Source: Ricinus communis
Taxonomy: Eukaryota > Streptophyta > Magnoliopsida > Malpighiales > Euphorbiaceae
Assembly: GCF_019578655.1 (NCBI RefSeq)
Contig: NC_063263.1
Span: 24,985,001 to 25,049,000 of the forward strand
Length of the DNA: 64,000 bases
Direction: 5' to 3'
The notes under the pieces are model-generated. The model was not told where the DNA came from and made no database searches. It saw only the letters and a program-made list of their open reading frames with translations. How positions within the stretch are numbered: position 1 is the stretch's first letter; every line of letters begins with the position of its first letter. Both the position numbers and the translations under genes were made by a program. This document shows positions 56,791-64,000 of the stretch, piece after piece.

Positions 56791-58470
56791 AGTCAAGAAA
56801 CTTACTGTATTGCTTGTCCACCATATCCCGTCTCAACCTTGCGGGATATGGTACCGGCCGATGCTCCTGGCTCTTTTGCTGTCTTCTTTCTTTCTCTCAT
56901 TCTCTACCATCTCAAGGTCCGGTCCTTCCTTAGGCCGGCTCGACACCGCACGATTGTATTATCCTTATCGGCCTAAAGGCAAAGAACCGGTCAAATTCTT
57001 ACGAACGCAAGGTGATAGCTTTACAATGCTCCCTCGGGTTTGACTCTGTAGTGCTAGGGAGCGATCCTGAAGGTCTCTCCGAAAGCATCTTAGAAATTTG
57101 GCCAATTTGAGTCTCCAAGTTCGAATCGAGGCCTGCTGATTCCTAAGTGCACTATCGGTCTACTTTGGAATCTTATTTCCGTAGATGTCACAAACTTCAT
57201 CATGAGCTCCTCTAAATTTGACTTCTTTTCTTGGGAGGAGGAGCTTGTGTAGGCCCAATTTGGTTGTTCTTTGTGGTCATTGATGAAGTCTTTGGAAACT
57301 GGCGGACCTGGGCATTATTATTCCTCCAACCGAAATTGGGGTGATTGCGCCATCCAGGGTTGTATGTATTCTTTGTAGGGGTTATTCTGCTTTGTCTTGG
57401 GGCATTCCCATATAATCAACCTGTTCAACATCAGAAGATATAGTAGAATTAGATGGAAAACTAATAGAAGATGAAGCAAACATACCTCTCGCAGTACAGT
57501 TCGCACTGTAATGCGGGCCACCACAAAACTCGCAGCCAACGTTCGCTGCGTGAACCCAAGATCCTGAGTTGGTCGATCTTCTTGGCTAGAAGCTCCACTT
57601 GAGCGCCAAGGCTCTGTAGAGTCCACTTGGTTGACCACTCCTTGTCTTCCTGGTCGGCTCCTAGAGGATTGCCATTGATAGTTGTTCATGGCCATTTCCT
57701 CTATCAAGTTCTGAGCTTGCTCGGGCGTCTTACTGTTTAGCGCCCCACCTGCTGCAGCATCCACCATCTGCCTCGTTGCGAGGTTCAACCCACTGTAGAA
57801 GGTCTGAACCTGCATCCACACTGGCAATCCGTGATGTGGGCAGCATCTCAAAAGATCTTTAAATCTCTCCCATGCATCGTACATGCTTTCATCATCAAAC
57901 TGCACAAAAGAAGATATGTCATTTCTAAGTTTAGCAGTTTTAGCGGGAGGAAAATACTTATATAAAAATTTTTCGCCAAGCGCCTTCCGGGTAGTGATAA
58001 ATACATTGTGGAAGAGATTGCAACCATCTCTTTGCTCTGTCCCTCAAGGAAAATGGAAACAATCTCAGCCGAATGGCATCATCGGTTGTTCCATTTATTT
58101 TGAATGTGTCACAAATCTCCAAAAAGTTGGAGATATGTGCATTGGGATCCTCGCTGGGCAATCCTCCAAACTGCACGCTTTGTTGGATCATCTGGATAAC
58201 ATTGGCCTTTATCTCAAAATTGTTGGCCACTACAGCAGGTCTGACTATACTAATTTTCGTCCCATCCAAAGATGGTCGAGCAAACTCGTACATCGTCCTC
58301 TGATCCTCATCGGCGTGGGGGTCATGGTTTTCCATCGTGTCTAGTCTATCCACAGGTATCTCAACCTCAATCTCCTCCTCTTCTAATTGCAACCTCTTCC
58401 TTAAGAGTCTGAGGGATCGTTCTGGATCAGATAGAGGCTCTATAAGATTCGAGTTTGAGCTCCTGGTCAT
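56791..58470 (-). pseudogene. Ath-C Gag
   Basis: Start MTRSSNSNLIEPLSDPERSL at 58470. Capsid domain with SEDPNAHISNFLEICDTFKI and IRLRLFPFSLRDRAKRWLQS; frame shift near 58000. ORF 57905-57318 continues YDAWERFKDLLRCCPHHGLP, LNLATRQMVDAAAGG and NNYQWQSSRSRPGRQG. After further shifts come the zinc knuckle CEFCGGPHYSANC (near 57545-57500) and the helical segment with KAITLRS (near 57010). The part 57300-56790 is the most damaged. Confidence 0.85.
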
Positions 58471-58641
58471 AAACTACCTGAAACCGAAAGTCCACACAAC
58501 CACCGATCAACAAAAATAATATAATAATAAATAATAATAAAATTAAAGAATAAATGAATAAAACAAATAATGACTAAATTAACACAAAAACAATTCACTC
58601 TAGTTCACCGTTACAGTTCCTTGGCAACGGCGCCAAAAACT
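58471..58641 (-). other. Ath-C leader with tRNA-Asp primer binding site
   Basis: PBS at 58618-58635, minus strand TGGCGCCGTTGCCAAGGA (two mismatches to the tRNA-Asp complement), then an A-rich leader to the Gag ATG. Confidence 0.88.
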
Positions 58642-59353
58642 TGATGGGTTCTTTGTGCAACCTACACCTAAGGCAGTGAACCTACCGATGCAGCCTAGCA
58701 CTAGTGAGTATCAAGGTCATATCCCTGGAGATCGGGTGAACCTAGAGTTACTACTGCTTGCTATGTTATCTAGTCTGAAATAGGGTGTGAAAGTTCTAAC
58801 ATACCAGCGAATGGTTATGAGTGCAATTAAGTAAATGAAGGACAACAATGGACAATTAAAAGACAATTGTAAAGAGAGAAATAAATCCAAAAGGGAGCCT
58901 AAGTGATGGAATTCTAAAGATGAATTTTATGGATTGCCGATCTTGCTTACCCGTGCCTAAATCCTGAATTGAATCCCGGTTCCTCTCTCGAGCTTACCGG
59001 ATTCCTAAACTTGCACTAACCTAATGGAATCTCTTCCTATCAGATTACTACAAATTAGCCGTGGTGGCTACGGAAGGCGTGCTGAAATGGCACAATTGGG
59101 GATAGCCTCTTGATAATTCAGCACGGCCGGAGTCCAGGCCGTGCTCAACCCTCGGGGTGCTTGTTCTCGCCCAATTTGATGGATTTTGCTCCGTAATCAC
59201 ACGTATTTCCCTCGATTACTGATGGTGTCCTTCGAAAATGACCTGAAACGAAAAGGGAAACAAAAGACAGGTGATTCTAGCATAAAACGGGATAATCATG
59301 CACCAAAATGTGAACAATCGGGCATGAAAACATGTGCAGTATGATGCTTATCA
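58642..59353 (-). repeat. 5' LTR of Ath-C, internally deleted
   Basis: 712 bp. Colinear with the 3' LTR up to AAATTAGC (59058), then jumps to CGTGGTGGCTACGG. The missing part corresponds to about 47818-48546, roughly 730 bp, which includes the TATA box and the proximal motif cluster. The GC shared at both breakpoints suggests a microhomology deletion. Confidence 0.92.
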
Positions 59354-60416
59354 AACACCATCCCGTGTCACCAACACGGCCATAGACACGGCCGTGTTGG
59401 AGGCGACAGGGGGTATTAATTAAAAGAACGAAGAGAGGCGGCTAGGGTTAGAACATCCCAAACCCTACTATTTCTCTCTCTAAGGGTTTTCTGAGCTGAA
59501 ACCAAGAGAAAAGGAGACTTGGATCAAGGTTTCAATCGGATTCCCTTTAAAGATTGAAGATTGGGCGAGGTTGGTTGATTGGTTTTCAAATCGAGCAAGA
59601 GAAACAAGGATCGATTCAAGATTGAGCAAAAGGAATTGGGGCTGTTTACTCTCATCCAAGGGAGTAATCGGGTTTTCTCTACCTTTTTACTCATTGTTGT
59701 AATTGAATTCTTGTGGATTTTGATAATGAACATGATTAGCTAGATTGATTTAATCCATTGGGATTTCTTTACTATGTTGGCTTGATATTATATTGTTGGA
59801 TTGTTTGGATTAGTTTTGTATTCTTCTTGCTTTCAGTATTAATAAGATAATGCATTATTCATGAGACGTTGTGAATTGTGTGGTTAGATTGCTTTGTGTG
59901 ATTGAGAAGTCCATTTGTCAATTGGAATTTTGAATAGCAAGAACTGGTTAATAATCGCTTAGAGATAAGGATAATTAACTAGCCGGATTAAGAATTAATA
60001 AAGCTTAATAGAGGCAGATTAAAGCTTAATGCTAATTTAAGAATCAATCGTTAGGAAGAGATTCCAACTTTAGGTTATTAGGTTTAGGAATTCAGTTATC
60101 TCGAGAGAGAAACCGAATTCGGTTAAGAATTCATCCACGGGTAGCATAATTTGTCCACGTCTCATGAATTTGTCTTCTTATCTTGATTATTTCATTTATC
60201 AATTACTCTTGCATCTTCCTTAGGACTTAGCTTGCAGCTATTAGTTAGTTTAGAAATTATTTATCGCTAATTTTAGGTTAATATAATAAAGAACAAAGGA
60301 GTAACTATGGGCTTTTACTTTCCCAAGGAATACGACCTTGATACTCGCCATTAGTGCTAGACTGCATCGATAGGTACACTGCCTTAGATTGTAGCTAACA
60401 CGAGTAGCACACATTA
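59354..60416 (+). repeat. 3' LTR of mA-4, right part
   Basis: Resumes with the AACAC duplication and the rest of the motif cluster (to 59405), then TATTAATTAAAAG (59414-59426), U5, and ends GCACACATTA. A deletion near 60150-60175 removes the usual TTAGACTCACC segment. Confidence 0.88.
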
Positions 60417-60676
60417 GTTCCATTTAGGTTTGCTTTCTTGTCTTGGTTATTTCATTTATCCATTTATTCCTGCATCTCCCTTAGAACTTAGCTTGTAGCT
60501 ATTAGTTAGTTTAGAAATTATTCATCATTCATTTTAGGTTAATATAACAAAGAACAAAGGAGTAACTCTGGGCTTTCACTTTCCCTAGGAATGCGACCTT
60601 GATACTCGCCATAAGTGCTAGACTGCATCGATAGGTACATTGCCTTAGATTGTAGCTGCATAGATAGCAACCATCA
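60417..60676 (+). repeat. LTR-1 terminal fragment (mA-5)
   Basis: From TTCCATTTAGGTTTGC to AACCATCA; directly abuts the end of the mA-4 3' LTR, so the last LTR segment is present twice in tandem. Confidence 0.82.
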
Positions 60677-60835
60677 AGTTTTTGGTGCTGTTGCTGGGGA
60701 ATATTTGAAAACTAGAGTGAAATTTGCTATTTTTTTAATTTAGCCATTATTTTTATTTTTATTTATTTCTGTTTTGTTCGTACATATTTACTTAGTTAAG
60801 TTTATGATTCAGGTAGTGGATGATAAGGAGGTTTA

Positions 60836-61993
60836 ATGCTAAACTCTTTGTATGACACGTTGGAAAATGAGATCAGGAACCAAGAGAATGATAAAAATTG
60901 GGATACCCGTGTATCTTTGAAAGCTCGAGTGGAATCATTTTGCAGGGCTACCGATCAACTCTCCACTCCTATCCTTTCATCTCAAGTTTTTTTGTGAATT
61001 TTGTTGTGGTTTACATTTGAGTAATGGTTGTCCATTATGCAGTGATTTTACTCATTGTTCTTATAACTGTGAACAGGTGAATTATACGGGAAGTTGGCCA
61101 AATGACTCGTATGGAAGCACCTATAATCAAGAATGGAGCACTCATTCACCCTTTGGATGGAGCTTAGATGGCCAAGAACCACCAAGATCTCAACAACCAC
61201 ATTAGCAGCTTAATCTTGCACCTTCAACTCAAGATGAAGAGTTAGTGTTAGAAGAGCTGATGATGAGGTTCTTTACAAGTCTTGAGGATAGATTCCAACA
61301 AACGGAGAGGGTACTTGAAGGTCAACAAGCCTCGATTGAGAACATAGAGCATTAAGTAGGCCTGATCTTCAAGAGCAATTGGGAACTCCATCAAACGCTA
61401 CTAAATCCGAGGAACATTTGAACGCCGTCACCTTGCGTTCAGGTGAGAATCTTTCTAGTTTATCTATTATGTTTGATGATGATGCTTATGTGCAGGACGA
61501 CTCCTTGAACATGGAGATAAAACTAGAAAAGGAAGAGGCAAACATGATTCCTCTGAAAGACTACCAACAGGAACGTACAGTTGATGATGCTGAGTTGCGG
61601 TTAGAGGAATGTTTGGTGGATTTTCCACAAGTCCCTTCGATGATGGAAGATGAGCACGAGTTATCCAATGAAGAAGTCTTGGAGGAGCTCGCATTTCTTC
61701 TAGCAAGTGAACCAAGCCAAGGACTGGAGAATACCATCGACACTCCTGAAGAAATTGCCCAAACATCGATCCTTCCAATTGGTGAAACTCCAGCTTTCAA
61801 ATTGGAAGAGCCCCTAGATCATCATGACTACGTGCAATTATATGAGGAGCGAGTTTTGCCCATCATACTGGCAGCTTGCTTGACCGTCAGGAAGAGGAAT
61901 TTGATGATTACTCCTCTAAGCGGATACTTGAAGCCATTTGCTTGGAAGAAGGATGGATGGTCATCAATCCCCACTGTTTGCTTTTCACCATGA
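60836..61993 (+). pseudogene. Gag-Pol fusion ORF of mini-Athila mA-5
   Basis: ATG at 60836 (MLNSLYDTLENEIRNQEND). An extra T at the SSQVF site (near 60990) shifts the frame. The zinc knuckle has lost one feature (HLSNGC for HLSNDC). Stops follow near 61203 and 61352, with a deletion near 61370. From 61379 to 61993 the frame is clean: AVTLRSGENL, EDEHELSNEEVLEELAFLLA, EEPLDHHDYVQLYEERVLPI and the usual end FAWKKDGWSSIPTVCFSP. Confidence 0.8.
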
Positions 61994-62492
61994 GTCTAGC
62001 TAAGAAGACTCATTACATAAAAAAGAAGCGCTTTTGGGAGGCACCTCAAATTCTATTTTTCAATTTTAATATTCTACCCTTTCATTGTGAACTTAGCTTG
62101 ATTAGATTTTACAGTTTGTTTTTGTTAAGTTTTATTTATGTTGAGTGTATGAGTTGAGGACTTATTGGTTGTGCACGGTGAGAAAGAGTGAGAAAGTGCT
62201 GAGAATCTCAAGTCTTGCAGTTTTTGGAGCTCAACACGGGCGTGTTCAAGACCGTGTTACCAACACGTTTATCTATGCTGACTGTGTTGATTAACACGGA
62301 CCGTGTTCTAATTGCAGAAATACAAATTAAAGATGGACACATTCACAGAAGGTAACACGGCCCTAAACCCTAAATCGTGTTGCCAACATGCCCCGTGTTT
62401 ATACAACATGGACTATGTTCCATGTGTGCAATATCAAATTAAAGATGGACACGTTCACAGAAGGCAACATGGGAATTTATGCCCGACCGAGT
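61994..62492 (+). other. 3' part of mA-5 and unassigned motif-rich DNA
   Basis: The AAGCGCTTTTGGGAGGC block is present (62027-62043); homology to the other copies fades by about 62090. 62230-62480 contains many CACGG/CCGTG copies and a 112-bp-period tandem duplication. No TATA box was recognised here. Confidence 0.5.
62292..62472 (+). repeat. 112-bp-period tandem duplication
   Basis: Copy 1 (from 62292) and copy 2 (from 62404) share AACA(C/T)GGAC and the block CAAATTAAAGATGGACAC followed by TTCACAGAAGG. Differences are mostly C/T and A/G. Confidence 0.8.
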
Positions 62493-64000
62493 TTGTAACA
62501 CCCCCATCACATGTTAACCAATAAACATTAGCCAGGAAGCATACAAGCGTCGTAGAATATATACTACAGGTAGATAGGTCAATATGTAGGTTGTTAAGAA
62601 TCCAGACACAAGGTTATTAACATATAAACATATGATTATACTTAAACATCATTTAACAAGTATTACAAACATCTTCTTATGCCTTATAAGGCATACTTCC
62701 ATATATATCACATAACTGCATACAAAAATGCATCAGGAGGAGACTTCACAAAACTGGCCCAACTTGACAGAACTGCTAAAAGCTAGACTTCGCATACAAC
62801 CAACGGATGCACTACTATTTACAAACCTGAAAAGAAAAATTTTGGAGAGGGGTGAGCCTCCAGCTCTGTAAATAAATAATCAACATAATCTATATCACAT
62901 ACACTTAATACAATTTCCACCCAATCACATAACTTTCCATGATATTCATAGTTTAGGTATAAAGTCATACCATTATACTCAATTTATTACAACCATCATA
63001 GAAGAAATACAATTCAACAATTATGGTTAGTTCTCATGGCTTGTGGATCCCCTTTAATGTGCTGCTCCGCCTCATCCTCACATATCACACACGTAAGCTG
63101 CTCCGCCTCATCTCACATTATACACTTTTATAGCCTCTCTAGGCTTTAGCCTCCCAAGGCTTTATATATATATCTTTTTTTTTCATAGGGGAATCCACCA
63201 TTCACATGCACATATGCACTTAACATCACAATTCAATCATTTCACTTATATCATATTTTAGCAATAACAATTGTTCCACTCAACACCAATCATTTCCATC
63301 TCAGTCATTCAAACATAAACAATATTAAGCAAACGCAACCATTTCATGGAACATTTGATTAAATATATGAACATAGCAAATATTAACTATTTACTTACTC
63401 AAAATATACTTATTCCTTTAGCATATAAGAACCTCCTTTCTCCACAACTTCCTTTCCGGGGCCTTTGAGTACCTGTCAACACATTCATCAATTCACATTT
63501 CATGCATATTACAAATATTCATGTAAATGCGAGTTCTAATGCATTACAAGATCATCCCCTCTCTAATTCATAGTCTAACTCTTCCTCTAAGACTCTCAAT
63601 TACTGTTTTAATATCCTATAAACATTTCCCATCTAGTTAAATACCAATTTAATTCAAATTAACATCAATAAATTGCATAAAACTAATCTCCAACATTTCT
63701 GTTTTCTAGATAGAATTTAGTACCAAGGTATATTTATTGCTGGGAAACATTGGCTTAATACAAAAATCTCATATTAAATAGACATATCCATTTATGCGTC
63801 TAGTTTCATCTCCAAGAAGAATTACTCAATTCCGACTTCTATAGATTTAATTATTTTCAAATTACTGAGCAAGGGTCATACAGCTAGTTGTACCCGAGCA
63901 GCAATCTGTTTGCTCAATTTAAGCAACCAAAACAGCAAAAATAGCGAAATCACAAAACTAAAAAGTTATAGAGGACTCTTTAAACTTTCCATAGACACCA
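62493..64000 (+). repeat. Start of a Ty3/gypsy-type LTR (runs off window)
   Basis: Begins TGTAACACCCCCATCAC, the usual start of many plant Ty3/gypsy LTRs. Contains a local direct repeat GCTGCTCCGCCTCATC (63061-63076 and 63099-63114) and AT-rich DNA to the window end. No coding sequence seen. The other end, and hence the family and whether it is a solo LTR, cannot be judged. Confidence 0.55.

Larger units (their letters stand above)
47400..59353 (-). mobile_element. Athila element Ath-C, nearly complete
   Basis: 11,954 bp on the minus strand, flanked by the target duplication AACAC (47395-47399, 59354-59358). 5' LTR 58642-59353 (712 bp, internally deleted), PBS 58618-58635, gag, protease, RT, RNase H, integrase, an env-like gene, polypurine tract, and 3' LTR 47400-48842. 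By eye the alignable LTR parts differ at about a dozen of some 710 positions, so it is the youngest element here. All ORFs carry some frameshifts or stops. Confidence 0.95.
42628..60416 (+). mobile_element. Mini-Athila element mA-4, 3' LTR split by Ath-C
   Basis: 5' LTR 42628-44094, PBS 44101-44118, fusion ORF 44247-45422, 3' region, and 3' LTR 47087-47399 continuing at 59354-60416. Without Ath-C it is about 5.8 kb. The 5-bp flanks (GACTT, GTTCC) differ because the 3' end abuts a truncated LTR of mA-5. It has the best preserved fusion ORF in the window. Confidence 0.88.
60417..62492 (+). mobile_element. Mini-Athila element mA-5, truncated at both ends
   Basis: Only the last 260 bp of the 5' LTR (60417-60676) remain, followed by a decayed PBS (60683-60700, TGGTGCTGTTGCTGGGGA), leader and the fusion ORF. 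The 3' region departs from the other copies after about 62090. Unrelated-looking sequence with motif copies then runs until a Ty3-type LTR at 62493. Confidence 0.75.

Overview
The window is intergenic, repeat-rich DNA from a large flowering-plant (probably dicot) nuclear genome. I find no intact host gene. Almost every kilobase belongs to an LTR retrotransposon. Most are Ty3/gypsy elements of the Athila lineage, recognised by a tRNA-Asp primer binding site, a short CCHC zinc knuckle in Gag, and an env-like gene 3' of pol. One chromovirus (Tekay/Del-like), a Mutator-like (MULE) gene fragment, a Copia-type gag fragment and part of another Ty3-type LTR are also present. All coding regions are pseudogenised to some degree.

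Layout. 1-2481: 5' part of a minus-strand internally deleted Athila element ('mini-Athila' mA-1), inserted in a plus-strand LTR whose remainder is 2482-3155. 3156-4677: unassigned AT-rich DNA. 4678-9334: 3' half of a minus-strand Athila element (Ath-D: LTR, 3' region, env-like gene). 9335-15295: plus-strand mini-Athila mA-2 with both LTRs. 15296-15609: inverted LTR fragment. 15610-38136: minus-strand pol-less Athila (Ath-B), inserted in a MULE gene (38137-39697). Ath-B is split by mini-Athila mA-3 (19168-35531, TSD AAAAC). mA-3 is in turn split by a chromovirus (22300-31584, TSD TCTTC) and by an LTR (31777-33285). 39878-42627: LTR fragment, Copia gag fragment and a solo-LTR-like block. 42628-60416: plus-strand mini-Athila mA-4, whose 3' LTR is split by a nearly complete Athila element (Ath-C, 47400-59353, TSD AACAC) carrying gag-pro-RT-RNaseH-integrase and the env-like gene. 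60417-62492: truncated mini-Athila mA-5. 62493-64000: start of another Ty3-type LTR.

How the parts relate. The five mini-Athila copies share one architecture. The C-terminal half of Gag (zinc knuckle onward) is joined to the stretch normally found between protease and reverse transcriptase, and a short env C-terminal remnant lies near the 3' end. They therefore form a family amplified after the deletions and presumably mobilised in trans. Ath-D uses the same LTR family and its env-like gene ends in the same peptide, so an Ath-D-type element is the likely autonomous partner.

Most notable observations. (1) Clusters of a palindromic CACGGCCGTG-type motif sit directly upstream of the TATA box, or of a TATA-like start region, in five LTR families of different sequence. 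(2) The same motif-cluster plus TATA arrangement recurs inside the elements, 5' of the env-like gene. It is followed by a consensus splice donor and by an acceptor a few bases before the env start, which suggests a dedicated internal promoter with a leader intron. (3) LTR family 1 carries a perfect 10-bp hairpin at its extreme 5' terminus. All calls are by eye; no alignment or database search was run.
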